This document shows positions 6,887 through 16,156 of a stretch of 64,000 nucleotides of DNA, piece after piece. Each line of letters opens with the position of its first letter. Positions within the stretch are counted from its first letter, which is position 1. A model generated the notes under the pieces. It searched no databases. It was not told the DNA's origin and was given only the letters and a program-made list of their open reading frames with translations. The stretch is taken from contig NZ_BNBE01000004.1 of the NCBI RefSeq assembly GCF_014654895.1, positions 868,001-932,000 on the forward strand. The letters run 5' to 3'. Source of the stretch: Streptomyces filamentosus (GTDB lineage: Bacteria > Actinomycetota > Actinomycetes > Streptomycetales > Streptomycetaceae). Made by a program: the position numbers and the translations under genes.

Positions 6887-8932
6887 ATGACATCCGGCCC
6901 CCCTCCCGAGGTCGCCGCGCTCCTCGCCCGCGCCCACCGCCTCGGCGCCGACCCGACCGTCACCAACTACGCGGGCGGCAACGCCTCCGCCAAGGGCCGC
7001 GCCACCGACCCGGTCACCGGCTCGGACACCGGGCTGATGTGGGTGAAGGGCTCCGGGGGCGACCTCGGCACCCTCACCGAGGACGGCCTCGCCGTCCTCC
7101 GCCTCGACCGGCTGCGCGCCCTCGTGGACGTCTACCCGGGGGTGGAGCGGGAGGACGAGATGGTCGCCGCCTTCGACCATTGCCTGTACGGCAAGGGCGG
7201 CGCGGCCCCCTCCATCGACACCGCCATGCACGGCCTGGTGGACGCGGCGCACGTGGACCACCTGCACCCCGACGCCGGGATCGCGCTGGCCTGCGCCGCC
7301 GACGGCGAGAAGCTGACCGCCGAGTGCTTCGGCGACACCGTGGCCTGGGTGCCGTGGCGGCGGCCCGGTTTCCAGCTCGGCCTGGACATCGCCGCCGTCA
7401 AGGCCGCGCACCCGCGGGCCGTCGGCGTGGTCCTCGGCGGGCACGGCATCACCGCCTGGGGCGAGACCTCCGAGGAGTGCGAGCGCAACGCGATGCACAT
7501 CGTCCGGGGCGCCGCGGCGTTCCTCGCCGAACGCGGCCGCCCCGAGCCCTTCGGACCGGAGACCGAGGGGTACGGGCCGCTGCCCGAGGAGGAGCGCCGG
7601 GAGCGGGCCGCCGCCCTCGCCCCGTACGTACGGGCGCTCGCCTCCCAAGGCCGCCCGCAGATCGGCCACTTCACCGACTCCGCGACCGTCCTGGACTTCC
7701 TGGCCCGCGCGGAGCACCCGCGCCTGGCCGCCCTGGGCACCTCGTGCCCCGACCACTTCCTGCGCACCAAGGTCCGGCCGCTGGTCCTGGACCTGCCGCC
7801 GGCCGCCCCGCTGGACGAGGCCGTGGCCCGGCTGCGGGAGCTGCACGCGGAGTACCGGGAGGAGTACGCCGCCTACTACGCGCGGCACGCCACCGCCGAC
7901 TCCCCCGCCATGCGCGGCGCCGACCCCGCGATCGTGCTGGTCCCCGGCGTCGGCATGTTCTCCTTCGGCAAGGACAAGCAGACCGCGCGGGTGGCGGGCG
8001 AGTTCTACGTCAACGCGATCAACGTGATGCGCGGCGCCGAGGCGGTCTCCTCCTACGCCCCCATCGAGGAGGCGGAGAAGTTCCGCATCGAGTACTGGGA
8101 GCTGGAGGAGGCCAAGCTGCGGCGGATGCCGGCGCCCAAGCCGCTCGCCACGCGCGTCGCCCTGGTGACGGGTGCGGGTTCCGGCATCGGCAGGGCCATC
8201 GCCCGCCGGCTGGTCGCCGAGGGTGCCTGTGTGGTCGTCGCCGACCTGAACGGCGACAACGCCACCGCCGTGGCCGAGGAGTTGGGCGGTCCGGACAGGG
8301 CGGTCGCGGTGACGGTGGACGTGACGGACGAGGAGCAGATCGCCGCCGCGTTCCGGGCCGCCGTCCTCGCCTTCGGCGGCGTCGACCTCGTCGTCAACAA
8401 CGCCGGCATCTCGATCTCCAAGCCGCTCCTGGAGACCACGGCCCGCGACTGGGACCTCCAGCACGACATCATGGCCCGCGGCTCCTTCCTCGTCTCCCGC
8501 GAGGCCGCCCGGGTCATGACCGCGCAGGGCCTCGGCGGCGACATCGTCTACATCGCCTCCAAGAACGCCGTCTTCGCCGGGCCGAACAACATCGCCTACT
8601 CCGCCACCAAGGCCGACCAGGCCCACCAGGTGCGCCTCCTCGCAGCCGAGTTGGGCGAGCACGGCATCCGGGTCAACGGCGTCAACCCCGACGGCGTCGT
8701 GCGCGGCTCCGGGATCTTCGCCGCCGGCTGGGGCGCCCAGCGCGCCGCCACCTACGGCATCGAGGAGGAGGAGCTCGGCGCGTTCTACGCCCGGCGCACC
8801 CTTCTCAAGCGCGAGGTCCTCCCCGAGCACGTCGCCAACGCGGTCTTCGCCCTCACCGGCGGCGACCTCACCCACACCACCGGACTCCACGTCCCCGTCG
8901 ACGCCGGCGTCGCCGCCGCCTTCCTGCGGTGA
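6887..8932 (+). CDS. bifunctional rhamnulose-1-phosphate aldolase / lactaldehyde dehydrogenase
   Basis: A 681-residue two-domain protein. Residues about 1-420 form a class II aldolase/adducin domain (TNYAGGNASAKG near 25, metal-site HVDHLHPDAG, GGHGITAWGE) that splits rhamnulose 1-phosphate into dihydroxyacetone phosphate and L-lactaldehyde. Residues about 425-681 are a short-chain dehydrogenase (TGAGSGIG cofactor loop, NNAGIS, catalytic YSATK), expected to oxidise lactaldehyde to L-lactate. This is the known RhaEW fusion type. GAAGGAAG before the ATG at 6887 decides the start. Stop overlaps the kinase start by 4 bases. Confidence 0.93.
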   Translation: MTSGPPPEVAALLARAHRLGADPTVTNYAGGNASAKGRATDPVTGSDTGLMWVKGSGGDLGTLTEDGLAVLRLDRLRALVDVYPGVEREDEMVAAFDHCLYGKGGAAPSIDTAMHGLVDAAHVDHLHPDAGIALACAADGEKLTAECFGDTVAWVPWRRPGFQLGLDIAAVKAAHPRAVGVVLGGHGITAWGETSEECERNAMHIVRGAAAFLAERGRPEPFGPETEGYGPLPEEERRERAAALAPYVRALASQGRPQIGHFTDSATVLDFLARAEHPRLAALGTSCPDHFLRTKVRPLVLDLPPAAPLDEAVARLRELHAEYREEYAAYYARHATADSPAMRGADPAIVLVPGVGMFSFGKDKQTARVAGEFYVNAINVMRGAEAVSSYAPIEEAEKFRIEYWELEEAKLRRMPAPKPLATRVALVTGAGSGIGRAIARRLVAEGACVVVADLNGDNATAVAEELGGPDRAVAVTVDVTDEEQIAAAFRAAVLAFGGVDLVVNNAGISISKPLLETTARDWDLQHDIMARGSFLVSREAARVMTAQGLGGDIVYIASKNAVFAGPNNIAYSATKADQAHQVRLLAAELGEHGIRVNGVNPDGVVRGSGIFAAGWGAQRAATYGIEEEELGAFYARRTLLKREVLPEHVANAVFALTGGDLTHTTGLHVPVDAGVAAAFLR

Positions 8933-10413
8933 GCGGGCGGACGGGCCGTTTCGCGGCGGCCGACCTCGGGGCCACCAGCGGGCGGGTGATCACCGGCCTG
9001 GTCGGTCCGGACACCCTGGAGCTGGCCGAGGTCCACCGCTTCCCCAACGTGCCGGTGCGGCTGCCGGACGGGCTGCGCTGGGACGCGCTCGCCCTCTTCC
9101 AGGGCATCCTGGACGGGCTGCGGACGGCGGCCCGTCCCGGGCCGGTGGACTCGGTCGGGGTGGACTCCTGGGCCGTGGACTACGGGCTGCTCGACGCGGA
9201 CGGGGCGCTGCTCGGCGCCCCGTACCACTACCGCGACGGGCGGACCGACGGGGTCGCGGAGGGGGTGTGGGAGCGGGCCGGGGGCGCGACGGAGCTGTAC
9301 CGGACGACCGGGCTCCAGCACCTGCCGTTCAACACCGTCTTCCAGCTGGCCTCCGCCGCCGGGAGCGCCCAACTGGGTGCGGCGCGGACGCTGTTGCTGA
9401 TGCCGGACCTGTTCACGCACTGGCTGACGGGGTCGGTGGGCGCGGAGGAGACGAACGCGTCGACGACCGGGCTCCTCGACGTGCGGACCGGCGGCTGGGC
9501 CGGGGGGCTGGCCGGCCGGCTGGGGATCGCCCGGGGGCTGCTGCCGCCGCTGCGGTCGCCCGGCGACCCGGCGGGCACGCTGCTGCCGCACGTCGCCGCG
9601 TACACGGGACTGCCGGAGGGGACGCCGGTGACGGCGGTCGCCTCGCACGACACGGCCTCGGCGGTGGTGGCGGTGCCCACGACGGAGCCGGACACCGCCT
9701 TCGTGTCCTGCGGCACCTGGTCGCTGGCGGGCCTGGAGCTGCCGGGACCGGTGCTGACGGAGGAGGCGCGGGCGGCGAACTTCACCAACGAGCGGGGCGT
9801 GGACGGCACCGTCCGGTTCCTGCGGAACGTGATGGGGCTGTGGCTGTGGGAGGAGTGCCGCCGCACCTGGGAGGGGCGGGGACACCCGGTGGACCTGCCG
9901 TCGCTGCTCGAACGGGCGGCCGGGGAGCGTCCGTTCGCTTCCCTGATCGATCCGGACGCGCCGGAGTTCCTGGCGCCCGGGGACATGCCGGAGCGGATCG
10001 CGGAGTTCTGCCGGCGCACCGGGCAGCCGGTGCCCGGGGGGCCCGCGGCGGTGCTGCGGTGCGTCCTCGAATCACTGGCCGTGGCGCACCGCCGCACCCT
10101 GCGGCGGGCCGCCGCCCTCGCCGGGCGGGACCCGCGCCGGATCCACCTGGTGGGCGGCGGGGCCCGGAACGCGCTGCTGTGCCAGTGGACGGCGGACGCG
10201 ACCGGACTGCCGGTGACGGCGGGCCCGGTGGAGGCGACCGCGCTGGGGAACGTGCTGGTCCAGGCGCGGGCCGCGGGGCTGGTCGGCGACCTGCCCGCCG
10301 TGCGTCGCCTGGTCGCCGCGACCCAGCCCCTGCGACACTACGCACCGCGGGGCGACGGCTCCGCCTGGGACCGGGCCGCCGCCCGTCTCGAACCGTCCCC
10401 GAGGAACTGCTGA
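8929..10413 (+). CDS. rhaB: rhamnulokinase
   Basis: Phosphorylates L-rhamnulose to rhamnulose 1-phosphate. The 494-residue FGGY kinase begins with GTG overlapping the previous stop (GTGA). Seen: FAAADLGATSGRV phosphate loop, VDSWAVDYGLLD, SHDTASAVVAVP near the catalytic Asp, SCGTWSL, and HLVGGGARNALL at the ATP site. The order kinase after aldolase, with overlaps, indicates translational coupling. Confidence 0.94.
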   Translation: MSGRTGRFAAADLGATSGRVITGLVGPDTLELAEVHRFPNVPVRLPDGLRWDALALFQGILDGLRTAARPGPVDSVGVDSWAVDYGLLDADGALLGAPYHYRDGRTDGVAEGVWERAGGATELYRTTGLQHLPFNTVFQLASAAGSAQLGAARTLLLMPDLFTHWLTGSVGAEETNASTTGLLDVRTGGWAGGLAGRLGIARGLLPPLRSPGDPAGTLLPHVAAYTGLPEGTPVTAVASHDTASAVVAVPTTEPDTAFVSCGTWSLAGLELPGPVLTEEARAANFTNERGVDGTVRFLRNVMGLWLWEECRRTWEGRGHPVDLPSLLERAAGERPFASLIDPDAPEFLAPGDMPERIAEFCRRTGQPVPGGPAAVLRCVLESLAVAHRRTLRRAAALAGRDPRRIHLVGGGARNALLCQWTADATGLPVTAGPVEATALGNVLVQARAAGLVGDLPAVRRLVAATQPLRHYAPRGDGSAWDRAAARLEPSPRNC

Positions 10414-11129
10414 TGCGCGTCGCCCTCTTCGTCACCTGCGTCAACGACGCGGTCTTCCCGTCGACCGGGGTGGCCACCGTCCGGCTGCTCGAACGCCTCG
10501 GCGTGGAGGTGGACTTCCCCGCCGCGCAGACCTGCTGCGGGCAGCCCCAGTTCAACACCGGCTACCGCGAGGAGACCCGGCCGCTGGTGCGGCGCACGGT
10601 CCGCGCCTTCGAGGGGTACGACCACGTGGTCGTCCCGTCGGGTTCGTGCGCGGCGATGGTCCGCCACCACTATCCGGCCTTCGGCCCGGAGGCGGCGGCG
10701 CTCGGGCCGCGCACGTACGAGCTGACGGAGTTCCTCGTCGACGTGCTGGGCGTGACGGACGTCGGCGCGTACTTCCCGCACAAGGTCACGTACCACCCGT
10801 CCTGTCACGGGCTGCGGATGCTCGGCCTCGGCGAGCGGCCGCGCCGGCTCCTGGAGGCGGTGAAGGGCCTGGAGCTGGTGGAGCTGCCGGGGGCGGAGGA
10901 GTGCTGCGGCTTCGGCGGCACCTTCGCGGTGAAGAACCCGGACGTGTCGGCGGCGATGGGCGCGGACAAGATCGCGAACGCGGTCTCGACCGGCGCCGGG
11001 GTGCTGTGCGGCGCGGACAACTCCTGCCTGCTGCACGTCGGCGGCATGCTGAGCCGGCAGGGGGCGCCGCTGCGGGCGGTGCACCTGGCGGAGATCCTGG
11101 CGAGCACGGAAGAGGAGCCCTTCGCATGA
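10413..11129 (+). CDS. lutA: L-lactate utilisation protein LutA, Fe-S oxidoreductase subunit
   Basis: A 238-residue protein with two CCG-type motifs (TCCGQPQF near 46 and ECCGFGGTF near 164) that bind an iron-sulfur cluster, as in LutA/YkgE. With LutB and LutC it oxidises L-lactate to pyruvate at the membrane or cytoplasm. Its ATG shares one base with the rhamnulokinase stop, so the lactate genes are part of the rhamnose transcript, which fits the lactate made by the aldolase/dehydrogenase. Confidence 0.93.
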   Translation: MRVALFVTCVNDAVFPSTGVATVRLLERLGVEVDFPAAQTCCGQPQFNTGYREETRPLVRRTVRAFEGYDHVVVPSGSCAAMVRHHYPAFGPEAAALGPRTYELTEFLVDVLGVTDVGAYFPHKVTYHPSCHGLRMLGLGERPRRLLEAVKGLELVELPGAEECCGFGGTFAVKNPDVSAAMGADKIANAVSTGAGVLCGADNSCLLHVGGMLSRQGAPLRAVHLAEILASTEEEPFA

Positions 11130-12562
11130 GCGGGATTTTCGTCGGCATGCCGGCCTTCCCGAAGGCCGCGCGCGAGGCCGTGCAGGACGGCACGCTGCGC
11201 GCGAACCTGCGGCACGCCACGCACACCATCCGCGACAAGCGGGCGCGGGCGGTGGCGGAGCTGGCGGACTGGGCGGAGCTGCGGGAGGCCGGGAAGCGCA
11301 TCAAGGACCGGACGCTCCGTCACCTCGACACGTATCTGATCCAGTTGGAGGAGGCGGTGACGGCGGCCGGCGGGACGGTGCACTGGGCGGCGGACGCCGC
11401 CGAGGCCAACCGGATCGTCACCGAGCTGGTGAAGGCGACCGGCGAGAGCGAGGTCGTCAAGGTCAAGTCGATGGCCACGCAGGAGATCGGGCTCAACGAG
11501 CACCTGGAGGCCGAGGGCATCCGCGCCTACGAGACCGACCTCGCCGAGCTGATCGTGCAGCTCGGCGAGGACCGGCCCTCGCACATCCTGGTCCCGGCCA
11601 TCCACCGCAACCGGGGCGAGATCCGCGACATCTTCCGCGAGGAGATGGGCAAGTGGGGCCGCCAGGCGCCCGACGGCCTGTCGGACTCCCCCGCCGAGCT
11701 GGCGGAGGCGGCCCGGCTGCACCTGCGGGAGAAGTTCCTGCGGGCCAAGGTCGGGATCTCCGGCGCGAACTTCATGGTCGCCGAGACCGGCACCCTCGTC
11801 GTCGTCGAGTCCGAGGGCAACGGCCGCATGTGCCTCACCCTCCCCGAGACCCTGATCTCCGTCGTCGGCATCGAGAAGGTCGTCCCCACCTGGCGCGACC
11901 TGGAGGTCTTCCTCCAGACCCTCCCCCGCTCCTCCACCGCCGAACGCATGAACCCGTACACGAGCACGTGGACGGGGACGACCGACGGCGACGGCCCGAA
12001 GACCTTCCACCTGGTCCTCCTCGACAACGGCCGCACCGACGCCCTCGCCGACGAGGTCGGCCGCCAGGCGCTGCGCTGCATCCGCTGCTCCGCCTGCCTC
12101 AACGTCTGCCCGGTGTACGAGCGGGCCGGCGGCCACGCGTACGGCTCCGTCTACCCCGGCCCGATCGGCGCGATCCTCACCCCGCAGCTGCGCGGCACCA
12201 CCAGCGAGATCGACGCCTCCCTGCCGTACGCGTCCTCCCTGTGCGGCGCCTGCTACGAGGTGTGCCCCGTCGCCATCGACATCCCCGAGGTGCTGGTGCA
12301 CCTGCGGGAGAAGGTCGCCGGGCAGGGCGGGAAGGGGCACCGGCTGGAGAAGGCGGCGATGAAGGCCGCCGGGTGGGTCCTCGACCGCCCGGACGTCCTC
12401 GCGGCCGGCGAACGCCTCGCCTCGAAGACCCGCACGCTGCACCCGAGGAAGCTGCCGGGGCCCGGGGCCCGGCAGTGGACCGGGAGCCGCGACCTGCCCG
12501 AGATGCCCGCCGCACCCTTCCGCGACTGGTGGAAGAAGAACCGCACAGGAGACGACGCATGA
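11126..12562 (+). CDS. lutB: L-lactate utilisation protein LutB, iron-sulfur protein
   Basis: A 478-residue protein with an N-terminal LUD domain (residues about 60-300, ending in AETGTLVVVESEGN) and two 4Fe-4S ferredoxin motifs, CIRCSACLNVCP near 318 and CGACYEVCP near 373. Length and order match LutB/YkgF. It overlaps lutA by 4 bases (ATGA) and lutC in the same way. Confidence 0.95.
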   Translation: MSGIFVGMPAFPKAAREAVQDGTLRANLRHATHTIRDKRARAVAELADWAELREAGKRIKDRTLRHLDTYLIQLEEAVTAAGGTVHWAADAAEANRIVTELVKATGESEVVKVKSMATQEIGLNEHLEAEGIRAYETDLAELIVQLGEDRPSHILVPAIHRNRGEIRDIFREEMGKWGRQAPDGLSDSPAELAEAARLHLREKFLRAKVGISGANFMVAETGTLVVVESEGNGRMCLTLPETLISVVGIEKVVPTWRDLEVFLQTLPRSSTAERMNPYTSTWTGTTDGDGPKTFHLVLLDNGRTDALADEVGRQALRCIRCSACLNVCPVYERAGGHAYGSVYPGPIGAILTPQLRGTTSEIDASLPYASSLCGACYEVCPVAIDIPEVLVHLREKVAGQGGKGHRLEKAAMKAAGWVLDRPDVLAAGERLASKTRTLHPRKLPGPGARQWTGSRDLPEMPAAPFRDWWKKNRTGDDA

Positions 12563-13194
12563 GCCGGGACTCCCGCGAGCGGATCCTCTCCCGGATCCGG
12601 TCCGCCGTCGGCGGCGCCCCCGAGGCGCCGGAGGTGCCCCGCGCGTACCTCTCCCGCCACGCCCCCGAGGACCCGGACGCGGTGCTCGACCTGCTGCACG
12701 AGAACCTCGCCGACTACCGGGCCCACGTCCACCGCACCGACGGGGCCGGGCTGCCCGCGCTGATCGGGCGTCTCCTGGAGGAGCGCGGAGCCCGTACGGT
12801 CGTGGTGCCGGACGGGCTGCCCGCGCGGTGGCCTGCCGCCTGGGCGGCGGAGCCCGTACCGGACACCGGTCTCACCGCGACGGCCCTGGACGCCGTCGAC
12901 GCCGTGGTGACGGGGTGCGCGCTCGCGGTCGCCGAGACGGGGACGATCGTCCTCGACGGCGGTCCCGGGCAGGGGCGGCGCGCGCTGACCCTCGTGCCGG
13001 ACCTGCACGTGTGCGTGGTGCGCGAGGACCAGGTCGTCGCCTCCGTGCCGGAGGCGCTGCCCCGGCTGGATCCGCTGCGGGCGCTGACCTGGATCTCGGG
13101 GCCGTCCGCGACCAGCGACATCGAGCTGGACCGGGTCGAGGGCGTGCACGGGCCCCGGACCCTGGAGGTCGTCCTGGTCCGGGGCCCGGTGTAG
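12559..13194 (+). CDS. lutC: L-lactate utilisation protein LutC
   Basis: A 211-residue LUD-domain protein, the third LutABC subunit. Seen: basic N-terminal helix SRERILSRIRSAV, the core CALAVAETGTIVLDGGPGQG and the C-terminal SDIELDRVEGVHGPR shared by LutC/YkgG proteins. Last gene of the rhamnose-lactate run; its stop is 12 bases from that of the convergent LacI gene, with no obvious terminator between. Confidence 0.94.
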   Translation: MSRDSRERILSRIRSAVGGAPEAPEVPRAYLSRHAPEDPDAVLDLLHENLADYRAHVHRTDGAGLPALIGRLLEERGARTVVVPDGLPARWPAAWAAEPVPDTGLTATALDAVDAVVTGCALAVAETGTIVLDGGPGQGRRALTLVPDLHVCVVREDQVVASVPEALPRLDPLRALTWISGPSATSDIELDRVEGVHGPRTLEVVLVRGPV

Positions 13195-13206
13195 CGCTCG
13201 GCGGGG

Positions 13207-14232
13207 TCAGGCGGAGTCGCGGACCACCAGTTCCGTGGGGAGGATGACGGTGGCCGGGTCCTCGCCCGCTATCCGGGCCAGGAGGGTGCGGACCATCTCG
13301 GCGCTGATCCGGTCCCACGGCTGCCGGATGGTGGTCAGCGGCGGCTGGGAGGAGAGCGCGGCCGGGGAGTCGTCGAAGCCGCCGACGGCGATGTCCTCGG
13401 GGACCCGCCTGCCCGTCCGGGCGAGGGCGTCGAGGACGCCCTGGGCCATCAGGTCGGAGGCGACGAAGACGGCGTCGGTGTCGGGGGCCCGCGCCAGGAG
13501 GGTGCGGGCGGCCTCGGCGCCGCTGGCGCGGCTGTAGTCGCCGGTGACGACGAGGTCCTCGTCGGCGGGCAGGCCGCACTCGGCGAGGGTCTCGCGGTAG
13601 CCGGCGAGCCGTTCGACGCCGCCGGGGGTGTCGAGCGGGCCGGTGACGGTGGCGATGCGGCGGCGCCCGGTGGCGTACAGGTGGCGGACCATCTCGCGGG
13701 CGCCGTCGCGGTCGTCGGCGGCGACGTAGCCGATGCGGGTGGTCTGGCCGAGCGGCTTGCCGCAGGCGACGACGGGGACGCCCGCCTCGTGGAGCCGGGC
13801 CACGACCGGGTCGCCGGAGTGGCTGGAGACGAGGAGGACGCCGTCGACGTGGCCGGCCTCGATGTAGCGGAGGTTGCGGCGGCGTTCGTCCTCGGTGCCC
13901 GCGATCATCAGGATCAGGGGGATGTCGCGGTCGGCGAGGGCCTGGGTGCAGGCGCGCAGGAGGACGTTGAAGTTGGGGTCCTCGAAGAAGCGCTCCTGCG
14001 GCTCGGTGAGGAGGAAGGCGACCGAGTCCGACTTGCCGGTGATCAGCGAGCGGGCGTGCCGGTTGACGACGTACCCCGTTCTCCGGATCGCGGCGTCGAC
14101 GGCCGCCTTCGCGGCGGGGCTGACGTAGTGGCCGCCGTTGAGGACGCGGGAGACGGTGCCCCGGGAGACGCCGGCCTCCCGGGCCACGTCGTGGATGGTG
14201 GCGGGGCGGCGCCTGCTCGCTGCTGTGCTCAT
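13207..14232 (-). CDS. LacI-family regulator of the galactan locus
   Basis: A 341-residue LacI/GalR regulator: helix-turn-helix TIHDVAREAGVSRGTVSRVL, hinge, then a sugar-binding domain with TGKSDSVAFLLTEP and AVGGFDDSPAA. A longer reading to 14895 only shadows the permease gene. It is the last gene of the binding-protein/permease operon, 29 bases after the second permease. Its likely operators are the TGTGAnCGTTCnCA sites between the binding-protein and GH42 genes. Confidence 0.9.
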   Translation of the reverse strand: MSTAASRRRPATIHDVAREAGVSRGTVSRVLNGGHYVSPAAKAAVDAAIRRTGYVVNRHARSLITGKSDSVAFLLTEPQERFFEDPNFNVLLRACTQALADRDIPLILMIAGTEDERRRNLRYIEAGHVDGVLLVSSHSGDPVVARLHEAGVPVVACGKPLGQTTRIGYVAADDRDGAREMVRHLYATGRRRIATVTGPLDTPGGVERLAGYRETLAECGLPADEDLVVTGDYSRASGAEAARTLLARAPDTDAVFVASDLMAQGVLDALARTGRRVPEDIAVGGFDDSPAALSSQPPLTTIRQPWDRISAEMVRTLLARIAGEDPATVILPTELVVRDSA

Positions 14233-14261
14233 GCTGTGTGTTTCCCCTCGGTCCCCTGTGC

Positions 14262-15176
14262 TCAGGACTTTACGGCGCCGGACAGCAGATCGAGGCTCCA
14301 GAACCGCTGGATGACGAGGAAGAGCGCGATCAGGGGGACGACGGCGAGCAGGGCGCCGGTGATGACGAGGGTGTAGAGGGCGGGCTGGCTGGCACCCTGC
14401 TTGAGGAGGGTGAAGAGGCCGACGGTCATGGGGAACTTCTCGTCGTCGCCGAGCATGATGAACGGCAGCAGGAAGTTGTTCCAGATGGCGACGAACTGGA
14501 AGAGGAAGATCGTCACCAGGCCGGGGGCGAGCAGGGGGACGGCGATCCGGCTGAAGATCCGCCACTCGCCCGCGCCGTCGACGCGGCCGGCCTCGACGAG
14601 CTCCATCGGGATGGCGGCCTCGGCGTAGATGCGGCCGAGGTAGACGCCGTACGGGGAGAGGATCAGCGGCAGCAGGACGGAGACGTGGCTGTCGGTGAGG
14701 TCGGCCTCGGCCATGAGCAGGTACTGCGGGATGGCGAGGATCACCGGGGGCATGAGGACGCCGGTGAGCATGACGTTGAAGAAGAGCTCGCGGCCGCGGA
14801 AGCGGTAGACGGCGAGGCCGTAGCCGGCGAAGGCGGAGACCGCGGTCGACAGGAGGGCGCCGAGGCCGGCGTAGAGGACGGAGTTGCCCATCCACTTCCA
14901 GTAGATGCCGTCGCGGTAGGCGGTGAGGTCGCCGAGGTTGTCGGCGAAGCCGCTGCCCGGGAGGAAGGTGAAGGTGGAGAAGAGCTCGTCGTCGGCCTTG
15001 GTGGCGGCGACGACGACCCAGGCGACGGGGAGCAGGCAGTAGAGGGCGCCGAGGACGAGGGCGGCGGTCGGCAGCAGGGCGGTGCGGCGGGGACGCGGGG
15101 GTCCCTGCGGGACGCCGGGGGTGCTGCCGGCGGCCGGGGCGGCCTTGCGGAGCGTCGGGGAGGCGAGCCCGGTCAT
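14262..15176 (-). CDS. carbohydrate ABC transporter permease (MalG type)
   Basis: A 304-residue inner-membrane permease with six predicted helices and the EAA loop EAAIPMELVEAGRVDGAGEWRIF read as EAA---G. It imports the sugar delivered by the 16153-17466 lipoprotein together with the other permease. It ends LLSGAVKS, typical of MalG-like subunits. Start ATG overlaps the preceding stop by 4 bases. No ATPase is encoded nearby. Confidence 0.92.
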   Translation of the reverse strand: MTGLASPTLRKAAPAAGSTPGVPQGPPRPRRTALLPTAALVLGALYCLLPVAWVVVAATKADDELFSTFTFLPGSGFADNLGDLTAYRDGIYWKWMGNSVLYAGLGALLSTAVSAFAGYGLAVYRFRGRELFFNVMLTGVLMPPVILAIPQYLLMAEADLTDSHVSVLLPLILSPYGVYLGRIYAEAAIPMELVEAGRVDGAGEWRIFSRIAVPLLAPGLVTIFLFQFVAIWNNFLLPFIMLGDDEKFPMTVGLFTLLKQGASQPALYTLVITGALLAVVPLIALFLVIQRFWSLDLLSGAVKS

Positions 15177-16156
15177 CGGCTGGCTCCTTGCGTGGTGCGG
15201 CGGTTGGAGATCCTGAGGAGGGCGAAGGAGAGCGCGAAGGTGGCGAGGGCCAGGACGACGGCCGTGGCGGAGGCCGCGTGGATGTTCCCGCCGGTGAACG
15301 CGTCGTTGTAGACCTTCATCAGGGGGCTCCAGGTGGAGGGGATGCCGTTGGTGAGCGGCTTGAGCGTCATCGGCTCGTTGAAGACCTGGAGGGTGGCGAT
15401 GATCGAGAAGAAGAAGGTGAGGACCAGGGAGGGCACCACCATCGGGATCTTGATGCGGAGCGCGATCTGGAGCTCGGAGCAGCCGTCGAGCTTGGCCGCC
15501 TCGTACACCTCGGCGGGCAGGGCGCGCAGCGCGGTGTAGATGACGATCATGTTGAAGCCGGTGCCGCCCCAGACGGCGATGTTGGACATCGCCAGGTAGA
15601 GGGGGCCGCCGTCCATGAGGTCGGGCTGCGGGAGGCCGGCCTTCTCCAGGAGGTGGTGGAAGGGGCTGACGTCGGGGAGGTAGAGGAAGCCCCACAGGAC
15701 GGCGGCGATGACGCCGGGGACGGCGTACGGGAGGAAGATCGCGAGCCGCGCGAAGGACCGGCCCCGGACGCGCTGGGAGTCGAGCAGCAGCGCGAAGAGG
15801 AGCGCGAGGCCGAGCATGACGGGCACGACGATGGCGCCGTAGCCGAGGACCCGCAGGGAGCTGGCGAGGAACTCGGAGTCGGTGAGGGCGGAGGCGTAGT
15901 TCTCCAGGCCGGCCCAGACCTCGGACTTGGCGCCCTTGCCGAGGCCCAGCCCCTTGATCTCGACCTTGTGGAAGCTGAGCCAGACCGCGTAGCCGATGGG
16001 CAGCGCGAAGAAGAGGAGGAAGAGGACGGCGGCGGGGAGGAGGAAGAAGTAGGGGGCGCTTCGCGCTCGTTCGAGGGCGGTGGTGGGCGACGGGTGGGCG
16101 TACGGGGCCGTCCTGGCCCCGTACGCCCGGCGCGCGCCCTTGGGGGGCTGCGTCAC
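15173..16156 (-). CDS. carbohydrate ABC transporter permease (MalF type)
   Basis: A 327-residue permease starting at GTG (16156), which overlaps the binding-protein stop. A cytoplasmic N-terminus of about 35 residues is followed by six helices (first about 36-56, FFLLPAAVLFLLFFALPIGY) and the EAA motif in LPAEVYEAAKLDGC. With neighbours it likely transports galacto-oligosaccharides, inferred from the adjacent GH42 and GH53 genes. Confidence 0.92.
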   Translation of the reverse strand: MTQPPKGARRAYGARTAPYAHPSPTTALERARSAPYFFLLPAAVLFLLFFALPIGYAVWLSFHKVEIKGLGLGKGAKSEVWAGLENYASALTDSEFLASSLRVLGYGAIVVPVMLGLALLFALLLDSQRVRGRSFARLAIFLPYAVPGVIAAVLWGFLYLPDVSPFHHLLEKAGLPQPDLMDGGPLYLAMSNIAVWGGTGFNMIVIYTALRALPAEVYEAAKLDGCSELQIALRIKIPMVVPSLVLTFFFSIIATLQVFNEPMTLKPLTNGIPSTWSPLMKVYNDAFTGGNIHAASATAVVLALATFALSFALLRISNRRTTQGASR

